Below, in pieces: positions 29,651 through 37,339 of a stretch of DNA of 38,727 nucleotides. The notes under the pieces are model-generated. The model was not told the origin of the DNA, did no database searches, and saw nothing but the letters and a program-made list of their open reading frames with translations. The stretch comes from Thermococcus sp. (lineage in GTDB: Archaea; Methanobacteriota_B; Thermococci; Thermococcales; Thermococcaceae): positions 1-38,727 of the forward strand of contig JALTBN010000014.1 in the NCBI GenBank assembly GCA_027075325.1, written 5' to 3'. Positions within the stretch are counted from its first letter, which is position 1. Every line of letters begins with the position of its first letter. The position numbers were made by a program, and so were the translations under genes.

Positions 29651-30291
29651 AGTGGTATGAGGAGGACCCTTCTATTGTTGAGAAATTTCTTTTATCTATT
29701 TACAAGTATCTCGGGAACACCGAAGAGGACTATAGGTACAAGATACACGTAAGTGATTTAATCTATGATTGCCTAAGACGAGCGTACTACAACAAGATCT
29801 ACCCTACTATCGTAGATATCTCTGGAGCTCTGAGGATGAGCATAGGTAAAGCAGTGCACGAAATAGAAATGTCGGCAGGACACGAGATGGAGATAGAATT
29901 CGAGGGGATTCTTGGCCACATAGACGAGTACTGGGATGGCATAGTTGTAGACAAAAAGACTTGTAGAATGATACCAAGAGAACCATATTCTCATCACGTG
30001 AAGCAGGTTGAAATGTACAGAGCAATGCTAATAGAGAAGGGATATGAAGTAGAGAAATTAGCAATTCTATATATCGATGTAAGCAAGCCAGAGATAAAAG
30101 CATATTCCTGGGATCCACAGTTTGATCCCTTGGATGTGTTGGATGAGATGCTTACTAAGAAGGCAGTATTACTGGATGCACTAAAATCTGGTATTGCACC
30201 ACCAAGACATGTATCATGGGAATGTAACTATTGTCCGTACGCTTGGCAGTGCTTCAAAGAAGTAGGTGGTGAAGATGACAGTAGTGATTGA
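29647..30291 (+). CDS. Cas4-like PD-(D/E)XK nuclease with Fe-S cysteines
   Basis: 214 residues. Early Cys in VSDLIYDCLRR, then GKAVHEIE, catalytic GHIDEYWDGIVVDKKT (Asp...Asp-x-Lys, about 97-112), QVEMYRAML (QxxxY, about 119-127), and a C-terminal WECNYCPYAWQC triplet that with the early Cys can bind a 4Fe-4S cluster. This is the RecB-family arrangement of Cas4/AddB exonucleases. No other cas genes or CRISPR repeats are present, so it is a replication/recombination nuclease here, as in other archaeal viruses. Confidence 0.88.
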   Translation: MKWYEEDPSIVEKFLLSIYKYLGNTEEDYRYKIHVSDLIYDCLRRAYYNKIYPTIVDISGALRMSIGKAVHEIEMSAGHEMEIEFEGILGHIDEYWDGIVVDKKTCRMIPREPYSHHVKQVEMYRAMLIEKGYEVEKLAILYIDVSKPEIKAYSWDPQFDPLDVLDEMLTKKAVLLDALKSGIAPPRHVSWECNYCPYAWQCFKEVGGEDDSSD

Positions 30292-30928
30292 TTACAGGGA
30301 AAAAAGCTTGCCAAAGTATCTGCAGAAAATAGAAGACATGGGAATTCCAATGAAGATAGGAAAATTACCAGCAGGGGACATACTAATAGCCGATAGACTA
30401 CTCATAGAGAGGAAAGATTCCTACGATTTGTATCGCTCAGTTGTGGATGGTAGATTCTTTGACCAACTCAAGAGGTTAAAAGATGCAGCAGAGTGCAGTG
30501 CACTGTGCATAGAGGGATCTATAGCTACACCAATAGTGAAGCACTGGACCAAAGTGCCAAAAGAAGCAGTGCTCGGCGCAATGGCGTCTGCATTAACCAA
30601 ATTTCAGGTTCCGATAATCTCACTACCTTCTAGATACTGGACTGTGGACTTCATAATCGCTGCAGACCGAGTACTCTCTAAAAAGTCTATTGGGATTCCA
30701 AAAGTGTGCTTCAAAAAGAAGAGTGCGAGTGTTAGAGAACAAGCACTCACAATAGTGCAGAGCTTCCCAGGCGTAGGTCAGAAAGTTTCCGTGAGATTGC
30801 TGGAGAAGTTCCACAGTATAGAGAACATAGTAAATGCGTCGGTAGAAGAACTTGCTGAAGTAGAAGGGCTTGGCAGAAAGAGAGCAGAAAGGTTGAAGGA
30901 GGTGTTTACTCATGACTTCGGAAATTAG
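30275..30928 (+). CDS. XPF/ERCC4-type structure-specific nuclease with HhH domain
   Basis: 217 residues from ATG 30275 (GGTGGTGAAG before it). Nuclease domain: VIDYREKSL, GDILIADRLLIERKDSYD (GDxnERKxxxD, about 35-52). The tandem helix-hairpin-helix end SFPGVGQKVSVRLLEKF and EVEGLGRKRAERLKEVF binds branched DNA. It lacks a helicase domain, like crenarchaeal XPF and Mus81 partners. Likely cuts flaps or stalled forks. Overlaps the Cas4-like gene by 17 nt. Confidence 0.9.
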   Translation: MTVVIDYREKSLPKYLQKIEDMGIPMKIGKLPAGDILIADRLLIERKDSYDLYRSVVDGRFFDQLKRLKDAAECSALCIEGSIATPIVKHWTKVPKEAVLGAMASALTKFQVPIISLPSRYWTVDFIIAADRVLSKKSIGIPKVCFKKKSASVREQALTIVQSFPGVGQKVSVRLLEKFHSIENIVNASVEELAEVEGLGRKRAERLKEVFTHDFGN

Positions 30929-31955
30929 AATATTCGGTGCTGGTGTAGCAGGCTGCTTTCTGGCACACTTGCTTGAGGACTACAAAGTGGAAGTAGTGGA
31001 GAGATATCCTAACTCATGCCCGCATTGTGCATTTGGTTGGGCAAGGTACGATACTGTGAGAAAGATGCACAAGTTAATTGGCGTAAACACTGAAGACTAC
31101 ATATACCACAAAATAAAGAGAGCAGTGGTGAATGGTGTAGAATTGAAAGTCAAGAATGTGGCAACGTTTGATAAGAGAGAGTACATAAAAGACATGAGAG
31201 ATGGTATAAACTTAATCAATTGGGAACCTACATGTTGGTATAGTGACACTAAAGTACTCATTGATGCAACAGGGTATAGGAGAAGCATCATAAGCAAGTG
31301 TCTTGGAACATGTCCTGAGGGTGCAACTCAAGACATGCTGATAACGTGTGTGCAGGAGAGACTTAGAAGTTTTACTGAGCCAGTGATCTATATCTACGGA
31401 AACCGGAACGGTTATGCATGGGCGTTCCCATTAGACGACACATGGCACGTGGGTGCAGGATCCAAAAGAGGTATGACAGATGCAGAACTGCTGGTACGCA
31501 GACTGTTAGCTACCATTCCAGTAGACTTTGGCAAAAGAAGGTGCAAGTGTGTAGCTCCAGTAATGCACGTAGACCCCTTAGAACTTTCAGTAGATCACCC
31601 GTGTGCACCAATTGCAGCAAAGATACATGGAATTCCAGTGATAACTATTGGAGAAGCAGCATTCTGCACCAATGGTGTAGGCGAGGGAAATACAAGCGCA
31701 GTAGAATCAGCATACTTGACCTACGGAGCGCTCAAGTCTACCTATCCATGGAATGACAGTGATGGGCTAGTAAAACAGTATATGGCTAACATGGCACAGC
31801 TCTGGAAGCGTATACACATCAGCTATGAGAGAACCAGAGCAATAGAAAAAGGGTTCTGGAATGCGCTTGCTGCAACGCTTAAGTACGGTAACGAATTTCT
31901 ATCGTTCTCTCCAAAGGCGTTGCTAGCATTGTGGAGGGTTACTCATGAGCGGTAA
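30912..31955 (+). CDS. Geranylgeranyl reductase family flavoprotein
   Basis: 347 residues. FAD fold RIFGAGVAGCFLAHLL (GxGxxG, about 6-21), a DATGYRRS segment, and YAWAFPLDDTWHVGAG (about 168-183), an exact YxWxFPx7GxG motif that marks archaeal geranylgeranyl reductases and binds the isoprenoid chain. A cysteine-bearing SCPHCAFGW (about 35-43) lies where the family has a conserved Cys-Gly. Reaction in archaea: stepwise saturation of archaeol chain double bonds. ATG 30912 is within the end of the nuclease gene. With UbiA copies it forms a lipid module. Confidence 0.88.
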   Translation: MTSEIRIFGAGVAGCFLAHLLEDYKVEVVERYPNSCPHCAFGWARYDTVRKMHKLIGVNTEDYIYHKIKRAVVNGVELKVKNVATFDKREYIKDMRDGINLINWEPTCWYSDTKVLIDATGYRRSIISKCLGTCPEGATQDMLITCVQERLRSFTEPVIYIYGNRNGYAWAFPLDDTWHVGAGSKRGMTDAELLVRRLLATIPVDFGKRRCKCVAPVMHVDPLELSVDHPCAPIAAKIHGIPVITIGEAAFCTNGVGEGNTSAVESAYLTYGALKSTYPWNDSDGLVKQYMANMAQLWKRIHISYERTRAIEKGFWNALAATLKYGNEFLSFSPKALLALWRVTHER

Positions 31956-32229
31956 GCAGGTAAGTGATAGGGTATTAAACATAGTAAGAGAAGTAGTAGC
32001 AGAACTCGGTGACTTCGCCAGTAGAGATGTGTACTATAGGGTATTACTTTCCAGAGCTACGGTATCAGACGCTCTGCGCGCGCTTGTGAATAGAGGTGAG
32101 CTGGAGGTGGTTAAAGTTGCAGGGAAGTATAAGTACAGGTACAAAGGTAAAAGCGTGGATAAGACTGTTCAGAGCACCATTGGTAGTTTTAACAGTGGTA
32201 GCGACAATAGCACTGGAAGCAGAGAGTAA
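31945..32229 (+). CDS. Winged-helix DNA-binding protein
   Basis: 94 residues: helices SDRVLNIVREVVAELGD, SRDVYYRVLLSRATVSDAL, RALVNRG and wing ELEVVKVAGKYKYRYKG make a winged helix (about 1-68). The Ser/Gly/Asn-rich tail (about 69-94) coincides with the region that overlaps the UbiA gene in another frame. It is between the reductase and UbiA and may regulate the lipid genes. Confidence 0.75.
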   Translation: MSGKQVSDRVLNIVREVVAELGDFASRDVYYRVLLSRATVSDALRALVNRGELEVVKVAGKYKYRYKGKSVDKTVQSTIGSFNSGSDNSTGSRE

Positions 32230-32923
32230 TAAGCTCTTCACAAGAGAAGGTATACTAATATTCCTGACTATACTTTTTGCGAACTTGGCGTTCAATGTAC
32301 TCAACGATGTAGTGGACTTTGACAGCGATAGAATAATCAAACCATGGAAACCATTGCCAAGTGGGATTATATTTCCAGATACAGCGCTTAAGGTATCCAT
32401 CACATGTGGGTTTATAGCTCTGTTAACACTAATCATGCTGCAGTCTGCAGTCTATCTGCTGCTTGGTATACTTGGAATCTTTGCCGGCATCATTTACAAC
32501 GTGCTGCATGATAGAGGTATCATTGGCAACATCTCACTCGGGGTGTCGTACTTTGTGTGTGCGTACATGGCATCCTATCCGAAATTCCTGTGGTTCGCTG
32601 CTGGATTTGCTTGCTTAGTAACAGGATACAACATTGCTGTTCAGTTACAGGATCTGGAAGGTGATATGGCTGCAGGGTGGAACACCTTACCAGTGCAGTT
32701 TGGATTACCTGAAGCAGCTGCATTATCTTCAGGGCTTGCGATATTTGGTGGGGAGATAATACTGGACACCACACTACCAGGAAGGATACTGTTCTGTGTA
32801 GCAGCCGCTCTGGTAGTGATATCGGTGATAATAGATGAAGACCAGTGGTATGAGATCCTACTCAGGAAGGGTGCCAGGTTGTGCATAATACTGGGATTCG
32901 TAGCGATGTTATTGTTTAGGTAG
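32117..32923 (+). CDS. UbiA-family prenyltransferase (copy 2), DGGGP synthase-like
   Basis: About 268 residues, polytopic. Active-site motifs: NDVVDFDSD with IIKPWKPLPSG following (NxxxDxxxD), and LQDLEGDMAAGWNTLP (DxEGD). The pattern (KAWIRLFRAPLVVLT at the start, KPWKP after motif 1) is typical of archaeal digeranylgeranylglyceryl-phosphate synthases. I favour TTG 32117, 7 nt after GGAGGTG; GTG 32096 is in frame. Either start overlaps the winged-helix gene by more than 100 nt. It is clearly different from copy 1 at 3165, so the two probably have different acceptors or donors. Confidence 0.88.
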   Translation: MQGSISTGTKVKAWIRLFRAPLVVLTVVATIALEAESNKLFTREGILIFLTILFANLAFNVLNDVVDFDSDRIIKPWKPLPSGIIFPDTALKVSITCGFIALLTLIMLQSAVYLLLGILGIFAGIIYNVLHDRGIIGNISLGVSYFVCAYMASYPKFLWFAAGFACLVTGYNIAVQLQDLEGDMAAGWNTLPVQFGLPEAAALSSGLAIFGGEIILDTTLPGRILFCVAAALVVISVIIDEDQWYEILLRKGARLCIILGFVAMLLFR

Positions 32924-32978
32924 ACCGGTAACCCGAGCTCAGTTTGTGATGGTTAAAATGTGGCATTTTTGTGAAAAA

Positions 32979-33008
32979 TTTTTTTGTTTTTTATTTTTTG
33001 ATTTTATT
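32979..33008 (+). terminator. Oligo-T terminator
   Basis: After the UbiA stop an AT-rich gap carries three T-runs (T7, T6, T6) separated by single G/A bases, matching archaeal termination signals. It ends the operon that began at 19055. Confidence 0.55.
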
Positions 33009-33033
33009 GTATTGTCCAATAATATAAATTAAT

Positions 33034-33049
33034 GGAAAAATTTATATAG
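33034..33049 (+). promoter_or_regulatory. Promoter of the small-protein operon
   Basis: GGAAAAATTTATATAG matches the promoter at 18992-19007 almost base for base. The start site near 33072 leaves a leader of about 25 nt with GGAGGTGAGAGAAA before ATG 33098. The rest of the gap 32924-33097 is AT-rich with no gene. Confidence 0.7.
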
Positions 33050-33097
33050 CATAAAGGATAAAGTAAAATTGAAAATGGAAATTGGAGGTGAGAGAAA

Positions 33098-33289
33098 ATG
33101 GAAGTAGAGGAGTTGAAACGGAAGTTGGAAAAACGGTATAATGGAAGAGTAGCAGTGGAGGACAGTGGCTACCGGAGAGTATTCGTAGCAGTGATTCCAG
33201 TGTTTGAGGGAGATGGCCCAAGGTTGATAGTAGTAGGAGAGATTAACAACAACAGGGGGGTGAATGAGTTTGACATTCTCAAAGCCTGA
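33098..33289 (+). CDS. Small hypothetical protein (63 aa)
   Basis: Strong ribosome binding site GGAGGTGAGAG before ATG. N-terminal charged helix (EVEELKRKLEKRYNGR) followed by strands (RVFVAVIPVFEGDGPRLIVV). First gene behind a strong early promoter; unknown. Overlaps the next gene by 26 nt. Confidence 0.65.
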   Translation: MEVEELKRKLEKRYNGRVAVEDSGYRRVFVAVIPVFEGDGPRLIVVGEINNNRGVNEFDILKA

Positions 33290-33509
33290 GATAAAAAAGG
33301 CCCTGGAAGCCAGGATCCATGAATCCCCATATTTCCAGGTAGAGGAAATTGAGATACTTAGCTGTGAGGATGATGGGCGGTTTGAGGCAGTGGTGCACAT
33401 CAAATATCCACTGGGCGAGGGCGTGATCGAAATCAATGGGCAGTATGAGGGAGATGATATAAGGTTAGATGAGTGGGTATGGCACTCTAGGGATGATTGG
33501 GATGCCTAG
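33264..33509 (+). CDS. Small acidic hypothetical protein (81 aa)
   Basis: ATG 33264 after GGGGGGTGA. Helix (SKPEIKKALEARIHES) then strands (FQVEEIEILSC, FEAVVHIKYPLG, GVIEINGQYEG) and an acidic Trp-rich end (DEWVWHSRDDW). The preceding gene has a similar helix-then-strands layout, so the two may be related. Small acidic early proteins are sometimes host-defence inhibitors; no evidence beyond size and charge. Confidence 0.65.
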   Translation: MSLTFSKPEIKKALEARIHESPYFQVEEIEILSCEDDGRFEAVVHIKYPLGEGVIEINGQYEGDDIRLDEWVWHSRDDWDA

Positions 33510-33523
33510 ATGTAGGCATCCCA
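33498..33523 (+). terminator. Perfect 11-bp hairpin at the end of the 81-residue gene
   Basis: TGGGATGCCTA (33498-33508), loop GATG, TAGGCATCCCA (33513-33523). The stop codon of the upstream gene lies in the stem/loop. A T-rich stretch follows. It may end or protect the upstream transcript, or pause RNA polymerase. Confidence 0.55.
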
Positions 33524-33546
33524 TTTACTATATTTAATTAGGTGAT

Positions 33547-33584
33547 GGCAGGGATGTAGTGAGGGTGAAAATCCCTCCCCTGCC
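33547..33584 (+). promoter_or_regulatory. Structured leader RNA element before the 223-residue gene
   Basis: GGCAGGG (33547-33553) pairs with CCCTGCC (33578-33584), and GAGGG (33561-33565) pairs with CCCTC (33573-33577). The two helices stack directly on the 3' side; the 5' side has a 7-nt bulge ATGTAGT; the apical loop is TGAAAAT. It sits 10 nt before GGAGGTG and 22 nt before ATG 33607, well placed to control translation. Confidence 0.5.
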
Positions 33585-33606
33585 AAACATATCGGAGGTG
33601 GTAAAA

Positions 33607-34278
33607 ATGGAGTTAGAAAAGGAGTTGAAGCGTGCAGAAGAGGAGATTGGCGCGAAGTATCTGGAGCTAAAGGAAAAAATGCAAAAGGTGGGCATCGACC
33701 TCGAGGACAGCTGCAGTGAGTCAGACTTGGTAGCCATAAGGAGGGAGCCTTATGGAAGCATTATATACAAGGGTGAGTGGATATCGGTATACATTCCGGA
33801 AGTAGAATTGCGTAAGGCACTACCCTTTGCAAACCCAGAAATGATGCGCAAAGCAGCAGCAGAACTGGGAAGGCTCGCAGAGATCGCCGAAGAGGTTAAA
33901 GATCTAGTGAACGATATAATAGAGCTTGATAAGAAGATCCACAAGCTAAAAAGAGATGTAGAGCTAGAGAAAGAGCGCAAACTTAAGGAAGTTTTCGAAG
34001 AGTGGCCAGAAGTGCTGAGAAGGTGGGAGTTCAGGGAAGATAAAGTAGTAGAATTACGCAAGGGCGCCATTGGTAGAGGCGTTGGTACTAATGCTCTAAA
34101 ATGGTACCCATGCTGGTATATAAACGGAGTGCAGTTTTACTTATCTGACTACATCACTAGAGATGGCAGAATACTGTCCAAGAGAGCGCAGGAAGAACTG
34201 GGGTTAGGCAGAGAACACATAAAAATATTGCTGGCAGCAGAGGAAGAGTTCAATAGAAAGCTTAAATCTGTACTTTAA
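33607..34278 (+). CDS. Hypothetical coiled-coil-containing protein (223 aa)
   Basis: Start ATG 33607 after GGAGGTGGTAAAA; the frame extends upstream to 33559, but that would translate the structured leader. Long charged helices at residues about 1-32 (LEKELKRAEEEIGAKYLELK) and 85-130 (RLAEIAEEVKDLVNDIIELD, KKIHKLKRDVELEKERKLKE) predict coiled coils. A C-terminal domain contains two Trp-Tyr patches. No family is recognised. Confidence 0.7.
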   Translation: MELEKELKRAEEEIGAKYLELKEKMQKVGIDLEDSCSESDLVAIRREPYGSIIYKGEWISVYIPEVELRKALPFANPEMMRKAAAELGRLAEIAEEVKDLVNDIIELDKKIHKLKRDVELEKERKLKEVFEEWPEVLRRWEFREDKVVELRKGAIGRGVGTNALKWYPCWYINGVQFYLSDYITRDGRILSKRAQEELGLGREHIKILLAAEEEFNRKLKSVL

Positions 34279-34288
34279 TTTTTTATTA
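34275..34288 (+). terminator. T-rich stop signal after the coiled-coil gene
   Basis: TTTAATTTTTTATT directly follows the stop of the gene at 33607. The following 80 nt hold no gene longer than a nine-codon frame (GTG 34313) with AGGAGGCGATAAAA before it. Confidence 0.4.
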
Positions 34289-34365
34289 CTGATGAGCAGG
34301 AGGCGATAAAAGTGGATGTGTGGGCAGTAATACACCACTGAGCTTGGTCAGATAGTGGAGATAAG

Positions 34366-34758
34366 GTGATATTGGAGTTCGATGAAAGTTGGGACCCACG
34401 GAGTAGAGTTGAAGGAGGTGTAGTAAATATGATATGTGAAGAGTGTATAAGTGAGCTGACTAATATGGTCGACCACATAGTAAACGTAGAGCGAGACATA
34501 CAGGAACATTCTCCATCGACTACACAGATAATACGATGGGCACTTGATGCAATAGAATCTGCAGAGGAAAGTGGCTGTCTTCCAACTGGTACAGCTATAT
34601 ACATGAAGTCATTATTCAAAACACTAGAAGATCTGGTAAAATCACGGTGCTGGGATACAGCCTACCATTACTTGCGCGACATAATACGGGATTACTTCAC
34701 CAACCAATATAGACCACCGATAATGCACGCTGCACAGCTTTACAGAGGAGGTGATTAA
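34366..34758 (+). CDS. Hypothetical helical protein
   Basis: 130 residues from GTG 34366 (GGAG 5 nt before) or 109 from ATG 34429, which has GGAGGTG 8 nt before; the choice is open. Helical C-terminal two thirds (TQIIRWALDAIESAEESG, AIYMKSLFKTLEDLVKS, AYHYLRDIIRDYF). CEEC near the second start may bind metal. Unknown. Confidence 0.65.
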   Translation: MILEFDESWDPRSRVEGGVVNMICEECISELTNMVDHIVNVERDIQEHSPSTTQIIRWALDAIESAEESGCLPTGTAIYMKSLFKTLEDLVKSRCWDTAYHYLRDIIRDYFTNQYRPPIMHAAQLYRGGD

Positions 34759-34759
34759 T

Positions 34760-35149
34760 ATGATAGAGCTGATAAACCTTACACCCCATGAGATCACCAT
34801 CTTCTTGGATGATGGTAGAGCAGTTAGAATTCCACCTTCTGGGAAGATTGCGCGAGTAAAGACAGTACAGGAGCCATTAGATGCAATTAGAACAGTGTCA
34901 ATGATAGATGGAAACACCGAAAGCGTGGATATCCCAGTGATGGCAACAGTAATAGACCGAGTGGATTTACCACCGAAGAGAAAAGGCGCTTACTACATAG
35001 TCAGCTCACTACTCGGACAGATGTCTGCAGCATACTACCCAGACAGAGACGACATCCTATCGCCAGATACTGGGCCAAGTAGTGTAATAACCGATCCAGA
35101 AGGTAGGATAATTGGAGTAAGAAGGTTACAGAGATGGATGAGGAGGTGA
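34760..35149 (+). CDS. LTPHEI-type small conserved phage/archaeal protein
   Basis: 129 residues, ATG 34760 exactly 6 nt after GGAGGTG. It begins LINLTPHEITIFLDDGRAVRI, followed by PPSGKIARVKT, PVMATVIDRVDLPP, YYIVSSLLGQM and PDRDDILSPDTGPSSV. I recall this pattern from small uncharacterised proteins of phages, plasmids and archaea; no biochemical role is known to me. Overlaps the previous frame only through its ribosome binding site. Confidence 0.7.
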   Translation: MIELINLTPHEITIFLDDGRAVRIPPSGKIARVKTVQEPLDAIRTVSMIDGNTESVDIPVMATVIDRVDLPPKRKGAYYIVSSLLGQMSAAYYPDRDDILSPDTGPSSVITDPEGRIIGVRRLQRWMRR

Positions 35150-35154
35150 GAAAA

Positions 35155-35427
35155 ATGGATTGGGACGATATGGTAGTCATATTCGTAGACGATAGCGGAC
35201 ACCTGGATTGTGTAATAGGCAAACCTGAGAACTACAAAATAGTAGTCGCTTTTGACATTGATGAGGGAAAGGAAGATCTGGCAGAGGCATTTGTCAAGGT
35301 AGCTAAGACACTTGCACCAAGAGATAGAGACTGGTATCTACTAATTGCCATAGTTCTAGACTCACACGAACACGTAATAAATGCATACAGGTTTGCCAAG
35401 GAAGTGATACCAGCATGGCAGGATTGA
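35155..35427 (+). CDS. Small hypothetical protein (90 aa)
   Basis: ATG 35155 is 6 nt after GGAGGTG, so MDWDDMVVIFVDD is preferred to the longer frame from 35134. Alpha/beta (VVIFVDDSGHLDCVIG, KIVVAFDIDEGKEDLAEAF, WYLLIAIVLD). Acidic. Unknown; it immediately precedes an AAA+ ATPase and overlaps it by 13 nt. Confidence 0.65.
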   Translation: MDWDDMVVIFVDDSGHLDCVIGKPENYKIVVAFDIDEGKEDLAEAFVKVAKTLAPRDRDWYLLIAIVLDSHEHVINAYRFAKEVIPAWQD

Positions 35428-36341
35428 TCCCAGAGCCTATAGTGAAATACTACAAGGAAGTGTACCCGAAGAAACTTGAATGGTACAGAGAGACATTTGA
35501 TGAAGCTACAGCGAAGACACTGGCAGCTTCCTTTGAATGGCACGAAGTAAATATGTCACCACAAGAGCTCACTAAGCTGGTGAGACAAGGAATCCTTAAG
35601 ATATCACCATATTCCAGTAAAAGACGAAGAGAGTACATGATTTCTGATTTTTCTCTTTTAGACACTCCCAACGAGACTACTCACAGCGAAGTAAAGCATA
35701 TAGACTACTACTTCGACATGATTGTTGGATATGATGACATAAAGGATCTGATAAAACGAGCACTGGAATCTGAGAAACCAGTACACCTGCTCCTTGTAGG
35801 GCCACCTGCGACAGCTAAATCTCTATTTCTGGAAGCAATTTACAATTCTCAGAAAAGTGCAGAATTCACTGTAGGTCCAGAAACATCCAATGCCGGTCTT
35901 GAGAAGCTGGTACTTGAGAAAAACCCAAAGATACTACTCATAGATGAGCTGGAGAAAGCCAAGGAACTGTCGGTGCTCCTCACACTCATGGAAGGCGGGA
36001 CAGTTAGGAGAGTAAAAGGAGATGAAATAACAGACCTGTGTAAGATAGATCTGCGAGTGTTCGCTGCAGCTAACAGTGATAGGAGGTTACCACCAGAGCT
36101 GAAGTCGAGATTCCTGCGATTATACCTACCAGAATATTCCTACAAGCAGTTCATAGATATCTGCATTAATTACTTAACCAAGGAAGAGAACTTAGATAGA
36201 GAGACTGCAGAGATGATAGCACAGAAAGCATGGGAACTGGATAGGGATGTGAGAACTGCAAGACACATAGCAAGATTGGTGAAAAGTCCTGAAGACGTAG
36301 ATAAGGTGTTTCAAATACTGGAAAGATATAGAAAGATTTAA
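35415..36341 (+). CDS. RuvB/MoxR-like AAA+ ATPase
   Basis: 308 residues. An N-terminal winged-helix-like region (about 15-75) precedes the ATPase: Walker A LLVGPPATAKSLFLE (about 124-138), Walker B PKILLIDELEKA (about 168-179), sensor 1 RVFAAANSDRRLPPELKSRF (about 213-232, with arginine finger), sensor 2 DVRTARHIARL. GPPATAKS has Ala-Thr where many have Gly-Thr. Expected role: remodelling of a replication or recombination complex; a loader for the helicase or clamp is possible. Confidence 0.88.
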   Translation: MAGLIPEPIVKYYKEVYPKKLEWYRETFDEATAKTLAASFEWHEVNMSPQELTKLVRQGILKISPYSSKRRREYMISDFSLLDTPNETTHSEVKHIDYYFDMIVGYDDIKDLIKRALESEKPVHLLLVGPPATAKSLFLEAIYNSQKSAEFTVGPETSNAGLEKLVLEKNPKILLIDELEKAKELSVLLTLMEGGTVRRVKGDEITDLCKIDLRVFAAANSDRRLPPELKSRFLRLYLPEYSYKQFIDICINYLTKEENLDRETAEMIAQKAWELDRDVRTARHIARLVKSPEDVDKVFQILERYRKI

Positions 36342-36346
36342 ATATC
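36331..36346 (+). promoter_or_regulatory. Promoter at the end of the AAA+ gene
   Basis: GAAAGATTTAAATATC overlaps the last codons and stop of the AAA+ gene and lies about 33-48 nt before ATG 36379, which has GAGGTGGTAGA upstream. It matches the GAAAGATTT class at 16186. Confidence 0.5.
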
Positions 36347-36378
36347 TTAATATCCTATTATTTTTTAGAGGTGGTAGA

Positions 36379-36606
36379 ATGGAAGAGTTAAAAGTTTCCC
36401 ACATACACACAACCCTAAAATACACCGACAAGCATGGAGTGACGAAAATCATAGACCTGCACACCACTGCAGATAAGAAGGTGGTGTATTTGGAGATCAA
36501 AGATACTCTAGACTCCACGTACTTTACACATATCAGAGGAGAAGATCTGAAAGTGCTGAGGAAGCTGTTTGAGGGGGGATGGTTAAGAGGTGATAAAGAT
36601 GAGTAG
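36379..36606 (+). CDS. Small hypothetical protein (75 aa)
   Basis: Beta-rich with His (KVSHIHTTLKYTDKHGVTKI, DKKVVYLEIKD), then a helix (GEDLKVLRKLFEGGW). Preceded by its own promoter. Unknown; overlaps the next gene's ribosome binding site. Confidence 0.6.
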   Translation: MEELKVSHIHTTLKYTDKHGVTKIIDLHTTADKKVVYLEIKDTLDSTYFTHIRGEDLKVLRKLFEGGWLRGDKDE

Positions 36607-36943
36607 TAAAATATCGGATGTATTGGGCATGACCGAGGAAGAGTTCATGGAGAAGTGGGAACAGTACCAGCAGGAGTTCTCTGAAATACTTTCTAACATA
36701 CACACATACACAGATGCTGGCAGAGAATTAATGAGGTGGCTAGAAAATGAGACCTACGAGAAGTGCGTGTTCCTTATACAACACTTCGCGATGGTTGCAA
36801 CTCTAGCAGATAACTCAGTGGAAGTACTAGAGAAAATCCAAGAACGCGCTATGGCACTTCTGGCTTTAACTGTTGCATCAGTACCCGATGAGGGTAAGAT
36901 ACTATTAGAGGCTCTATACCAGGCAAGAAACAAGAAGAGGTGA
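36599..36943 (+). CDS. Helical hypothetical protein (114 aa)
   Basis: ATG 36599 lies 6 nt after GAGGTG. Entirely helical and acidic (TEEEFMEKWEQYQQEFSEIL, AGRELMRWLENETYEKCVFL, KIQERAMALLALTVASV). Could be a small helical bundle. No family is recognised. Confidence 0.65.
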   Translation: MSSKISDVLGMTEEEFMEKWEQYQQEFSEILSNIHTYTDAGRELMRWLENETYEKCVFLIQHFAMVATLADNSVEVLEKIQERAMALLALTVASVPDEGKILLEALYQARNKKR

Positions 36944-37338
36944 TGTCATTGATCATCGACAAACAAATATCCTATGCAGACATTGAAAGATATAAGAACA
37001 ACGGATACTACACTTACAGAATCACGAACAGGACAACTTATAGCAAAGAAGGTAAGTGGATCAGAACAATAAACAGGTGCCTTGATATACTCCAGGAAGC
37101 AGCGCTACCAGGAGAAGTGATATTAGCAGAGGTGTTTGATGACATAAGGAGAGTTGCCAAGGTAAAGAGAGAGGGTAAAGCCAGGAATCCTGGGAAGCGC
37201 ACAGTGAAATCTGTGAGAATGGTCACAGTACTCAAGGGAGAACACAAAGCGGATCTCGTAGTGATATCAAAGGAAGAGATAGATGATGAGTTGATAAACA
37301 AACTCAAAATTGAAGCAGTAAAAATTGCAATTTCCTAA
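36943..37338 (+). CDS. Hypothetical basic protein (131 aa)
   Basis: ATG 36943 overlaps the previous stop (TGATG); TTG 36949 has the better 6-nt spacing from GAGGTG and is an alternative. Basic centre (RRVAKVKREGKARNPGKRTV), with strands and a final helix (DDELINKLKIEAVKIAIS). Last gene of the plus arm; ends 1 nt before the convergent gene. T-rich sequence follows inside the convergent gene. Confidence 0.65.
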   Translation: MSLIIDKQISYADIERYKNNGYYTYRITNRTTYSKEGKWIRTINRCLDILQEAALPGEVILAEVFDDIRRVAKVKREGKARNPGKRTVKSVRMVTVLKGEHKADLVVISKEEIDDELINKLKIEAVKIAIS

Positions 37339-37339
37339 T

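Noticed and set aside
29647..30291. Cas4 as part of a CRISPR adaptation module
   Set aside because: No other cas genes or repeats; neighbours are replication and repair genes.
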